From Mycolicibacter senuensis (GTDB lineage Bacteria > Actinomycetota > Actinomycetes > Mycobacteriales > Mycobacteriaceae): a stretch of 64,000 nucleotides of DNA. Both the position numbers and the translations under genes were made by a program. Location: contig NZ_LQPS01000032.1 of assembly GCF_002101885.1 (NCBI RefSeq), positions 88,269 to 152,268 of the forward strand, given 5' to 3'. Within the stretch, counting starts at the first letter, position 1. Every line of letters begins with the position of its first letter. Shown here in pieces: positions 49,290 through 56,380 of the stretch. The notes beneath the pieces are model-generated. The model did not search any database and was not told where the DNA came from. It saw only the letters and a program-made list of their open reading frames with translations.

Positions 49290-50489
49290 CTATCCGGCGA
49301 CCACGGGCCGGGCCATCACCGTCGGCTTGAAGCCGTACCGCGGCGCGGCGAACCCGAAGTTGCGGCCCTGCCCGGCGCCGGCCAGTGGCACGCCCGGCAT
49401 CCCGGCGGCGCCGGCTTCCGGTGCGTGCGCGGCGACCGTCCACCCGGTGGCCGCGACCGACGTGCCCGGGGCTGCCGTCGCGGGAATGGCGGCCGCCCAC
49501 GTCTTGGGCACCGCCAGTCCGCCGACCGCGGCCGACTGGCCCATCGACGCCGAGGCCGTACCCAGGCCTCCCAAACCGGCGCCCAGGCCGTGCGCTCCGC
49601 CACCGAACCCACCGAGCCCGCCGAGCATCGGCGTGAACGGGTCGATGGCGCCCAGGCCCAGCGGGTCACCCGCGGCGATGGCAGCACCACGCACCACCGC
49701 CATGTCGGCGGCGAAGTTGGAGATCCCGGCCGCGCCCATCGGGCTGAACGAGCTGCTCATCAGGTTGGTGGCCGCGTTGGTCAGGTCGCCGGTGCTGATC
49801 CCCTCGGCGCCCGTCACCGGCGGCGGCTGCACCGGGGCCGACAGCGTCTGCAGCGTGTGCGGCGTGTTCGTGATGGCCTCGGACAGCGCGTTCTGCGCGT
49901 TCGACGCGGCGGCCGTGCCGTTGGCCTGGGCGGCGGCCGCCTGCTGTGCGCCCTGCGCCGTCGGGTCGGCGACCTCGTGCGGTGAGTTGAACGGCGTCAC
50001 CTTGGTGGCCGCCGCCGACGACGCCGCGTACCCGTACATCGCCGAAGCGTCCTGGGCCCACATCTGGCCGTAGTGCGCCTCTGTCGCGGCGATCGCCCCG
50101 CCGTTCTGGCCCAGCACGTTGGTGGCAACCAGGGTCGCGAGTTGCGAACGGTTGGCCACCACCAGCGGCGGCGCCACCGTCATCGCGTACGCCGCGTCGA
50201 ACGCCGCGGCCGCCGCCTTCGCCTGGGCGGCCGCTTGTTCCGCCCGAATCGCGGTGGTGCCCATCCACGCCGCGTAGGGCGCGGCCGCGGCGGCCATCGC
50301 GTTGGAGGCCGGTCCCATCCAGCCCTCGCTGATGAGACCGTTGATGACCGACTGGTAGGCGGCCTCGGCCGAAGCGAGTTCGGCGGCCAGCTTGTCCCAC
50401 GCCGCCGCGGCGGCCATCAGCGGTCCCGAGCCGGGGCCGGTGTAGATACGAGCCGAGTTGAATTCCGGCGGGAATGCTCCGAAGTCCAT
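49290..50489 (-). CDS. PPE family protein (SVP subgroup), first gene of the M-box operon
   Basis: 399 residues. The PPE domain (residues 1-180) starts [23 protein letters not shown] and contains the helical [19 protein letters not shown] motif; the SVP-type motif reads [12 protein letters not shown]. The C-terminus [16 protein letters not shown] is typical of this subgroup. Exported through ESX-5 with a PE partner; no PE gene is adjacent, so a partner must come from elsewhere (for example the PE at 55768). AAAAAGGAG precedes the ATG. By position it corresponds to PPE31-33 upstream of mgtC in M. tuberculosis, where PE20/PPE31 have been linked to Mg2+ uptake. Confidence 0.93.
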   Translation of the reverse strand: MDFGAFPPEFNSARIYTGPGSGPLMAAAAAWDKLAAELASAEAAYQSVINGLISEGWMGPASNAMAAAAAPYAAWMGTTAIRAEQAAAQAKAAAAAFDAAYAMTVAPPLVVANRSQLATLVATNVLGQNGGAIAATEAHYGQMWAQDASAMYGYAASSAAATKVTPFNSPHEVADPTAQGAQQAAAAQANGTAAASNAQNALSEAITNTPHTLQTLSAPVQPPPVTGAEGISTGDLTNAATNLMSSSFSPMGAAGISNFAADMAVVRGAAIAAGDPLGLGAIDPFTPMLGGLGGFGGGAHGLGAGLGGLGTASASMGQSAAVGGLAVPKTWAAAIPATAAPGTSVAATGWTVAAHAPEAGAAGMPGVPLAGAGQGRNFGFAAPRYGFKPTVMARPVVAG

Positions 50490-50760
50490 GGCATTGCTCC
50501 TTTTTGAGGGTTGGTTGAGAGGTGTCTGGTGTTGCGGCGGGTGTGCAGGCACGTCGATATCCCGATACACGTTGCGTCCGTAGTTGACCGGAGGCACGAA
50601 TCGGGTTAGCCGGTCATGGCGACATACCGGAGCCGGGCATGTCGAAGAAATCGCTGCACGACGAAAAGCTAGAGCTGACAAGCGTTTTCAAGACACGCCG
50701 AAACCTGACGCGTTCCGCTGAGGGAAGCGCGCCAGATGACGAATTCAGCGCCGGTGCGAA
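50490..50760 (-). other. Remainder of the 5' leader of the PPE-mgtC operon
   Basis: Untranslated region between the upstream ORF and the PPE start. A weak hairpin surrounds 50708-50730 (GCG-TTCC / GGAA-GCGC with a bulge). The last bases carry the PPE ribosome binding site. I see no gene in it. Confidence 0.5.
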
Positions 50761-50835
50761 TCAGATGGTGAAAGCAGTACCGAGATCGAGGGAGACGAAC
50801 ATCGATCTCGGATAGGAACTATCACTCGGACTCAA
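50761..50835 (-). CDS. Upstream ORF in the M-box leader (24 residues)
   Basis: A near-perfect Shine-Dalgarno AGGAGGTGAG is followed, 11 bases after GGAGG, by TTG opening a 24-codon frame that begins (M)SPSDSSYPRSMFVSLDLG and ends TAFTI. A related leader ORF with the same ribosome site and a similar start pattern (xPxDxxx-PRS) lies before the PE gene at 56152-56235. The similarity argues it is a real regulatory ORF whose translation may tune transcription past the M-box. Not proven. Confidence 0.5.
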   Translation of the reverse strand: MSPSDSSYPRSMFVSLDLGTAFTI

Positions 50836-50904
50836 TGTCGCTCTCACCTCCTCTCGGCCTGGGCACGCGAGGGTGCCTGCACGTATGCACACAGAGGTGG
50901 GGAC

Positions 50905-50922
50905 GCCCGGCGACGGCCGGGC
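50905..50922 (-). terminator. GC hairpin after the M-box (possible expression platform)
   Basis: A perfect 7-bp stem GCCCGGC with loop of four lies about 10 bases after the last conserved M-box segment. It has no T-run, so it may act with Rho or by controlling access to the uORF ribosome site about 50 bases further on. Confidence 0.45.
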
Positions 50923-50931
50923 TCTCGCACC

Positions 50932-51110
50932 CCTCTCGTCAGAGCTTCGGCACTGCACGGCGTGTCCTTACTGCGTAATCAACGCAGATCTGGAAGCCAC
51001 TTGGGCTCAACCCTTAATCCGGGAGGAGCTGTCCTGACCCGGGGCGTCTTTCGACGTTCGGGGTCAGTGGCCTATATCCGTGCAGACGCCTCACCTAACG
51101 AGGTGCTTGC
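50932..51110 (-). promoter_or_regulatory. M-box (ykoK-type) magnesium riboswitch
   Basis: Read leftward from 51110 the strand carries the M-box conserved blocks in order: ACCTCGTTAGGTGAGGC, then ACGGATATAGGCCACTGACCC, then AACGTCGAAAGACGCC with GGGTCAG pairing back, and at the far end GTGCAGTGCCGAAGCTCTGACGA. These match the core that binds several Mg2+ ions. M. tuberculosis has an M-box before the PE20-PPE31-33-mgtC operon; here it stands before a single PPE, mgtC and erg3. High Mg2+ should shut the operon off. Confidence 0.93.
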
Positions 51111-51116
51111 CTCACC

Positions 51117-51145
51117 ATAGTGCACCAGGTGACCGGCAGGGTCAA
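51117..51145 (-). promoter_or_regulatory. Promoter of the M-box / PPE-mgtC operon
   Basis: On the minus strand TTGACC (51140-51145) and CACTAT (51117-51122) are separated by 17 bases. The expected transcription start is about 51110, exactly where the M-box helix begins. It closely resembles the promoter at 56301-56329. Confidence 0.75.
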
Positions 51146-51234
51146 TCGGGCACGGCGGGGCGGGTGCGGCCCGCGGGCCAACAGTCCGCTTCGGTGGCCA
51201 AACCGCCTGTCGTCGGGCAGAAGTCGCACCGGTT

Positions 51235-52533
51235 TCAGCCGGGCTGCCGATCCGGTCCGGCGTTGTTCTGGCCGTCGGGGTTGACGTGCACCGCATGCAC
51301 CCCGGGTTGCTCGGCGAGTTCCTCCAGCAGGCTGTCGAGGCGACCGGGGTCGACATGCCAGTGCTGCACATCGGTGGTGCCGGCCAACTCGGTGACCAGG
51401 CGTTCCAGTCGACTCTGCGCGTGGCCGTTCATCGCCGCGGCGGGACGGCTGCGCGGTTCGGCGCCGGTGAGTGCCCGCGCGGCCAGGCTCGCCAGCGCCA
51501 GGTCGGCGAAGACCCCGGTGGGGATCTGCGGTCCGGCGACCGCGGCGGCCGGCGCCGCCGGTGGGGCGCCGGGCAACACCTCGCCGACCATCGTGGCCGC
51601 CGGGGCGGCCGTCACCCAGCTCGCCGGGACGCTGAGTCGGCCGATCGTGCCCGCGCCGCCCACACCGGCCGATACCGACCCGGCGCCCAGCGATGCGTCG
51701 GTTGCGGCCAACGCCGTTGCCCCGGAGCCGAACCCGGCCTGGCCGCCGGTGGCCGCGGCGATGTCCAGGTCGATGTTGAGATTGCGGGAGTACTGGATCA
51801 TGCCGTAGAGCACGGTTTTGATCGCGTCGTTGAACGGCACGATAGTCTTCGGCAACAACTCGATGTAGGAAACGATCTGGGTCAGCGACAGCGCGGTGGC
51901 GGTCTGGGCCGGTTGCGTCGAGGCCGTCGTAACCGCCGCCGCCGGGGCAAGCCCGTTCAGCGCCTGCGGTATTGCGGTGATCAACCGCCCCAACTCGGTG
52001 TTCCGGCTGCCGCTGGTGGCCGGTGGTTCGGTGAACGGGGTCAGCATGGCCGCCGCGGCCGACCGAGCTGCGTAGCCGTACATCGCCAGTGCGTCCCGAA
52101 CCCACAGCTGCGCGTACTCCGCGTCGAGCGTCGCGATCGCCGCACTGTTCTGACCGAGCACATTGCCGGCGACCAGTGTCGCCTGCGCGCTGCGGTTCGC
52201 AGCGATCACCGGCGGTGGCGCGACGGCGGCGAAGGCCTCGTCGAAGGCGGCCGCGGCCGCGGCGGCCCGGGCGGCAGCCTGCTCGGCCAGCGCAGCGGTG
52301 GACTCGAGCCAGTCCACGTAGGGGACCACCGCGGCGGCCATCGACTCCGACGCCGGTCCCAGCCACCCCCGGTCGGTCAGGACCGACAGCACCGACCGGT
52401 AATCCCCGGCAGCCGAATCGGTTTCGGCGGCCAGCCGCGCCCACGCGGTCGCGGCTGCCAGCATCGGCCCGGAGCCCGGACCGGCATACAGCCGTCCGGA
52501 GTTGACCTCCGGCGGCAGCGCGGCGAAATCCAT
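51235..52533 (-). CDS. PPE family protein (SVP subgroup) with MgtC-like C-terminal tail
   Basis: 432 residues. PPE domain starts MDFAALPPEVNSGRLYAGPG with a WLGPASESMAAAVVPYVDW helix; SVP motif GRLSVPASWVTA at about 310. The last 60 residues are unusual: RLERLVTELAG, then DVQHWHVDPG and RLDSLLEELAEQPGVHAVHVN, a beta-alpha-beta pattern like the end of MgtC. ATG 52533 is preferred; a GTG three codons earlier overlaps the previous stop. It is a tandem paralogue of the gene before it (YGMIQYSRNLNIDLDI versus YGMGQYARNLNTDLDI) and the last gene of the PE-esx-PPE operon. Confidence 0.93.
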   Translation of the reverse strand: MDFAALPPEVNSGRLYAGPGSGPMLAAATAWARLAAETDSAAGDYRSVLSVLTDRGWLGPASESMAAAVVPYVDWLESTAALAEQAAARAAAAAAAFDEAFAAVAPPPVIAANRSAQATLVAGNVLGQNSAAIATLDAEYAQLWVRDALAMYGYAARSAAAAMLTPFTEPPATSGSRNTELGRLITAIPQALNGLAPAAAVTTASTQPAQTATALSLTQIVSYIELLPKTIVPFNDAIKTVLYGMIQYSRNLNIDLDIAAATGGQAGFGSGATALAATDASLGAGSVSAGVGGAGTIGRLSVPASWVTAAPAATMVGEVLPGAPPAAPAAAVAGPQIPTGVFADLALASLAARALTGAEPRSRPAAAMNGHAQSRLERLVTELAGTTDVQHWHVDPGRLDSLLEELAEQPGVHAVHVNPDGQNNAGPDRQPG

Positions 52534-52538
52534 CCCGC

Positions 52539-53816
52539 TCACCCCCGCCCGGGGGGTGGCGCGGTGTCGGGCGGAATCGGTGCGCCGGTGTCGAAGTAGA
52601 TCTCGTGGACCCCGGGCTGCCCGGCCACCTCGCCCAGCAGGCTCTTGAGTCCGCCCGGCTCGGCGTGCCAGTGCCGCACCTCCCCCACCTCGGTGAGCCG
52701 GCCGGCGGTGCGCTCACCCCGGGTGTTCGCCCGCTCGCCACGCTCTCGCCGGGCGGCGGACATCGCGGCTGCGGCCATGCCCGCACTTCGTCCTTCCGGT
52801 GCCGCCGCGGCGATCACCGGTGTCGCGGCGGGCATCGTCGCGGCCTCCGGGACCGACTCGGCCCAGGCCGGCGGGACCGCGAGACCACCGACTGCGCCTG
52901 CGTTCCCGGCGCGTGCCGCCACCACCGGGCGCCCTCCGGCGCCGATCGGTTCAACGGCACCCAATGCCGTTGCGCCCGAGCCGAACCCGGCTCGGCCTCC
53001 GGTGGCCTGGGAGATGTCCAGATCGGTGTTGAGGTTGCGCGCATACTGCCCCATGCCGTAGAGCACCGAGATGTTGGTGTCGTTGGCAGGCAGCACCGTC
53101 CGGGCCAGGGTCTCGAGATAGGAGGCGCCCTGCGATACCGGGTCGGTGCTCTGCGCCGAACCCAGCACGTCGACCGGTGCGGCCTGCGCGCCGCCGGAGC
53201 CGGAGAGTCCGCGCAACGCCTGCGGTATCGCGTTGAGCAGTGCGGACGGCTGGTCGTGCGCACCGCCCGTGAGCGCAGTGTCCGGTCGGCCGGCCACCGT
53301 GGGCGGCGAGGTGAACGGCTGCACCGCGGTCGCGGCTGCCGAGCGCGCGGCGTAGCCGTACATCACCGTCGCGTCCTGCAGCCACATCTGCCCGTATTCG
53401 GCCTCGGTGGCCGCGATCGCCGTCGCGTTCTGCCCGAGTACATCGGAGCCGACCAGCTCCGCCAACAGGCTGCGGTTCGCGGCGATCACCGCGGGCGGCA
53501 CGGTCGCGGCGAACGCCTGCTGGTAATCGCTCACCGCCAGCATCAGCAGGTTCGCGGTGTGCTGCGCGACCGCTGCGGTGCCCGCAAGCCAGGTCGCATA
53601 GGGCGTCGCCGCCGCCGCCATCGCCTGTGACGCCGGACCGAACCATGCCTGCCCGACGAGTTCGGCGATCACCGCCTGATAGGTCGCCGCGGCCGAGCCG
53701 AGCTCCCCGGCCAGTTCCCGCCATGCGCCGGCCGCTGCCGTCATCGGCCCCGCGCCCGGACCGGCATACATCCGCGCAGAGTTGGTCTCCGGCGGCAGCG
53801 CCCCGAATTCCGGCAT
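52539..53816 (-). CDS. PPE family protein (SVP subgroup) with MgtC-like C-terminal tail
   Basis: 425 residues. It starts MPEFGALPPETNSARMYAGPG, replacing the usual Asp2 with Pro-Glu; SVP-type motif GGLAVPPAWAES. The conserved middle GGRAGFGSGATALGAVE is shared with the next PPE. A basic linker (AARRERGERANTRGER) leads to a tail VRHWHAEPGGLKSLLGEVAGQPGVHEIYF, again resembling the end of MgtC and of the neighbouring PPE, and a Pro-rich end. It begins four bases after the previous PPE stop, so it is in the same operon. Confidence 0.92.
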   Translation of the reverse strand: MPEFGALPPETNSARMYAGPGAGPMTAAAGAWRELAGELGSAAATYQAVIAELVGQAWFGPASQAMAAAATPYATWLAGTAAVAQHTANLLMLAVSDYQQAFAATVPPAVIAANRSLLAELVGSDVLGQNATAIAATEAEYGQMWLQDATVMYGYAARSAAATAVQPFTSPPTVAGRPDTALTGGAHDQPSALLNAIPQALRGLSGSGGAQAAPVDVLGSAQSTDPVSQGASYLETLARTVLPANDTNISVLYGMGQYARNLNTDLDISQATGGRAGFGSGATALGAVEPIGAGGRPVVAARAGNAGAVGGLAVPPAWAESVPEAATMPAATPVIAAAAPEGRSAGMAAAAMSAARRERGERANTRGERTAGRLTEVGEVRHWHAEPGGLKSLLGEVAGQPGVHEIYFDTGAPIPPDTAPPPGRG

Positions 53817-53820
53817 CGCT

Positions 53821-55038
53821 CTAGTCCTCCGCCGACGCCGGAATCACGATGATGGTCGCCTTGCTCGGCTTACCGGGCTTACCGGCCGCCCGGCCGGTGA
53901 CACCGCCGGCACCGCGCGCGCCGGCACCGGCGTTGAGACTCATGGCGCGGCCGGCCAGACCGCCCAACGCCAGGTCGCCGGCCAGCCCGCTCTGGTTGTC
54001 CGCGGCAACGGCGGCAACGGCGTCGGGCCCGGCCTCGGGGAAGACCGCGGCGACGGCCTTCGCGGTCTGGGTCTGGGCGAGCCATCCCGGTGGCACCGAC
54101 AGCCGACCGATCGAGCCGCAGGTGTCCAAACCGGCCGACACCACCGGCAACGGAGCGCCGGCCAGCCGCGCCCCGGCCAGCACTTGCGCCGGCAACGGCG
54201 GATCGAGCCACGGTTTGGGCCCCATCGCCCGGTTGACCGACGAGACCACGTTCGCGCCGTTCATCGGCAGCAATACACACTGGATCGCCAGCAGGTACGG
54301 GATCCCACCGATGCCGAACAACGAGATCGGCGACAGCGGCCCGGCCAGGAAATCGAGGATCGCCGTCGGTTCGGCCTGCGCCGAGCCCGATACCGCCATG
54401 CCCTGTAAGACCTGCGGCACCAGCGAGATCAGCTGGGTCAACGACGACTGCGCCTGGGCGCCGGCTCCGGTCGCCGCCTGGCCGGCTGCGGCCGACTGTG
54501 CGTGCAGGCCGACCGGGTTGGTGGTCTGGGGCGGCGGCGCGAACGAGGGCAGCGTCGTGGCGCTGGCCGATACGCCGGCGTAGCCGTACATCGCCGCGGC
54601 ATCCTGGGCCCACATCGCGGCGTATTCCAACTCGGTCGCCGCGATCGCCGCGGTGTTCTGGCCCAGGATGTTGGTGGCGATCAACGACAGCAGCAGGCTA
54701 CGGTTCGCCTCGATCAGTGGCGGCGGCACCGTCGCGGCGAACGCCGCGTCGTAGGCGGCGGCCGCCGCTCGGGCCTGGGCTGAGGACTGTGCCGCCTGCG
54801 CAGCGGTGCTGCCCATCCAGCCCCAGTAGGGTTGCGCGGCCGACGACATCGCTGCCGCCGTCGGGCCGGACCAGGCTTGGGCGAGGCTGGTGACCACCGA
54901 GTTGTACGACGACGCGGTCGAACTCAACTCGGCGGCCAGCGCCTCCCATGCTGCTGCCGCCGCCAGCATCGGCCCGGAACCGGGACCCGAATACATTCGC
55001 CCCGAGTTGATCTCCGGTGGCAGCGCTCCGAAATCCAT
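53821..55038 (-). CDS. PPE family protein (SVP subgroup)
   Basis: 405 residues. The PPE domain starts MDFGALPPEINSGRMYSGPGSGP; the motif GRLSVPPGWLAQ is the SVP signature. A hydrophobic segment (LFGIGGIPYLLAIQCVLLPM) lies near residue 250. The C-terminus is a Gly/Lys-rich linker followed by a short strand ATIIVIPASAED and lacks the MgtC-like tail found in the next two genes. GGAGG precedes the ATG. It follows esxN by 82 bases and probably pairs with the PE protein at the head of the operon for ESX-5 export. Confidence 0.93.
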   Translation of the reverse strand: MDFGALPPEINSGRMYSGPGSGPMLAAAAAWEALAAELSSTASSYNSVVTSLAQAWSGPTAAAMSSAAQPYWGWMGSTAAQAAQSSAQARAAAAAYDAAFAATVPPPLIEANRSLLLSLIATNILGQNTAAIAATELEYAAMWAQDAAAMYGYAGVSASATTLPSFAPPPQTTNPVGLHAQSAAAGQAATGAGAQAQSSLTQLISLVPQVLQGMAVSGSAQAEPTAILDFLAGPLSPISLFGIGGIPYLLAIQCVLLPMNGANVVSSVNRAMGPKPWLDPPLPAQVLAGARLAGAPLPVVSAGLDTCGSIGRLSVPPGWLAQTQTAKAVAAVFPEAGPDAVAAVAADNQSGLAGDLALGGLAGRAMSLNAGAGARGAGGVTGRAAGKPGKPSKATIIVIPASAED

Positions 55039-55120
55039 GCCCTCCACCTCTGATCGATCGGCCGCGGCGCGGATTTCCGATTAGCCGGTGACGGCGCAGC
55101 GCCCCGGGGGTTCGGGTCGG

Positions 55121-55405
55121 TCAGGCCCAGCTGGAGCCCACCGAGGCGTCGGTGTTGGCCATGTTGTTACCGGCGGTCTGCACCTTCTGACCGTGGGCGT
55201 TGGCCTGCTCGTAGATCACCGCGAAGTTGCGACCCAACTGCGCCACGAACTCCTGGCAAGCCACCGAACCCGAGCCACCCCAGAAATCCCCGGCGGCCAT
55301 CACGTCGTGCACGATCGCCTGGTGCTCGGCCTCCAACGAGGCGGCCTGGGCACGGATCAACGCGCCGTGGGCGTTCACATCGCCGAACTGGTAGTTGATG
55401 CTCAT
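55121..55405 (-). CDS. esxN: EsxN-type WXG100 protein
   Basis: 94 residues. MSINYQFGDVNAHGALIRAQ, the WGG turn in GDFWGGSGSVACQEF and the C-terminal GNNMANTDASVGSSWA match the EsxN/EsxI/EsxJ-type family (Mtb9.9). It forms a helical-hairpin heterodimer with the EsxM-like protein encoded 14 bases upstream and is secreted by ESX-5. GGAGAA precedes the ATG. A second nearly identical copy runs off the right edge of the window. Confidence 0.95.
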   Translation of the reverse strand: MSINYQFGDVNAHGALIRAQAASLEAEHQAIVHDVMAAGDFWGGSGSVACQEFVAQLGRNFAVIYEQANAHGQKVQTAGNNMANTDASVGSSWA

Positions 55406-55419
55406 CTGTGGTTCTCCTT

Positions 55420-55716
55420 CTAGCTCGACAGGATCTGCTGGGAAGCAGCTTCCTGCTGCTCGTAGTGGTTGGCGTCGCGGATCAACCCGTCACGCACCCC
55501 GTGCAGCATGTTCACGATGTTGCGAAACGCGGTCTGCATCTGACCCATGGTGTCCATCGAGGTCTTCTCGGCCAGACCACCCCAGCCCGCACCGGAGATG
55601 TTGGTCGACGACGCCCACATCCGGCGGGCCTCGTCCTCAACGGTCTGCGCGTGGACGTCGAAACGCCCCGCCATCGCCCGCATCGCATCCGGGTCAGTCA
55701 TAAAACGTGTTGCCAT
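55420..55716 (-). CDS. esxM: EsxM-type WXG100 protein
   Basis: 98 residues. [38 protein letters not shown] as the WXG turn, and a C-terminal YEQQE that fits the YxxxD/E secretion signal (in [18 protein letters not shown]). Partner of the EsxN protein that follows. GGAGGGAT lies before the ATG. Assignment to EsxM rather than another member of the family is by position and likeness. Confidence 0.92.
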   Translation of the reverse strand: MATRFMTDPDAMRAMAGRFDVHAQTVEDEARRMWASSTNISGAGWGGLAEKTSMDTMGQMQTAFRNIVNMLHGVRDGLIRDANHYEQQEAASQQILSS

Positions 55717-55767
55717 GAGAATCCCTCCTAGGTTTGTGAAAAGTGTTGTGGTGCAGCGGTAGTGGAA

Positions 55768-56067
55768 TTATCCGGCTGATGCGGCGTTGGCCGCCTCGGT
55801 CGCCGCGTAGGAATTGGCGCTGGTGTTCAACGTGGCCACGAAGGCCTGATGGATGGCTTCCGCCTGAGCGCTGATGGACTGGTACATGCTGGCGTGCGCG
55901 GCGAACTGGGCCGCGGTCAGCGCCGAGACCTCATCCGCGGCAGCCGGAACCACACCCGTCGTCGGCATCGCCGCGGCGGCGTTCTGGGCGCTGAGCGCCG
56001 AGCCGATGGCGGCGAGGTTGCCCGCCGCGGCGGTCAACGCCTCGGGTTGGGTGTTCACGAATGACAT
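55768..56067 (-). CDS. PE family protein (PE19-like), single domain
   Basis: 99 residues, essentially only the PE domain: MSFVNTQPEALTAAAGNLAAIGSALS, helical hairpin, and the end NSYAATEAANAASAG with the YxxxE export signal. No C-terminal extension. GAGGAGGG precedes the ATG at 56067. First coding gene of the PE-esxM-esxN-PPE-PPE-PPE operon. It likely pairs with the PPE at 53821 and possibly with the PPE of the mgtC operon, which has no PE of its own. Confidence 0.94.
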   Translation of the reverse strand: MSFVNTQPEALTAAAGNLAAIGSALSAQNAAAAMPTTGVVPAAADEVSALTAAQFAAHASMYQSISAQAEAIHQAFVATLNTSANSYAATEAANAASAG

Positions 56068-56151
56068 AGGGCCCTCCTCAAAGGGTGCCGGCCGCTAAGG
56101 CCGACGCTAATCGAGTGCGTCGAGCATGCACCGGCTCAACACAACATGGTC

Positions 56152-56235
56152 TTAAAACGCAGAATCGGCGCCGAAGCCGGATCGGAACGAATCGCTGACC
56201 GATCTCGGGCGATGGGCACAATCACCGGGACACAA
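56152..56235 (-). CDS. Upstream ORF in the PE-esx leader (27 residues)
   Basis: AGGAGGTGAG is followed, 12 bases after GGAGG, by TTG opening a 27-codon frame, (M)CPGDCAHRPRSVSDSFRSG and ending DSAF. Its layout and first residues resemble the uORF in the M-box leader at 50761-50835, and about 34 bases around the ribosome site are clearly alike in the two leaders. Likely a regulatory leader ORF; expression unproven. Confidence 0.5.
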   Translation of the reverse strand: MCPGDCAHRPRSVSDSFRSGFGADSAF

Positions 56236-56300
56236 GTCTCGTCCTCACCTCCTCGCGCCGCCACGGACCGCTGGGGCCGGAACCGCCCCCTACCTGCGCA

Positions 56301-56329
56301 ATGGTGGCACCGGTATCAGCAAGCGTCAA
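56301..56329 (-). promoter_or_regulatory. Promoter of the PE-esx-PPE operon
   Basis: On the minus strand TTGACG (56324-56329) and CACCAT (56301-56306) are 17 bases apart, nearly the same hexamers and spacing as the promoter of the M-box operon at 51117-51145. Confidence 0.6.
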
Positions 56330-56380
56330 CCCGCCGGCCCGGTCGCGGCACTGTGAATCGGCTGGCGGGACGCTGTCGGC

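Larger units (their letters stand above)
56068..56380 (-). other. Leader and promoter region of the PE-esx-PPE operon
   Basis: This 313-base stretch separates eccA5 from the PE gene. It holds a promoter (56301-56329), a leader of about 225 bases, an upstream ORF (56152-56235) and the PE ribosome binding site. No M-box motifs are present. Confidence 0.6.

Noticed and set aside
50836..50847. GTG at 50847 as start of the M-box leader ORF
   Set aside because: It overlaps the Shine-Dalgarno itself, leaving no spacing; the TTG at 50835 in the same frame is better placed.
51034..51067. CTGACCC...GGGTCAG hairpin first read as a terminator of the PPE operon
   Set aside because: It is an internal helix of the M-box aptamer, with CGTC/GACG as its inner stem.
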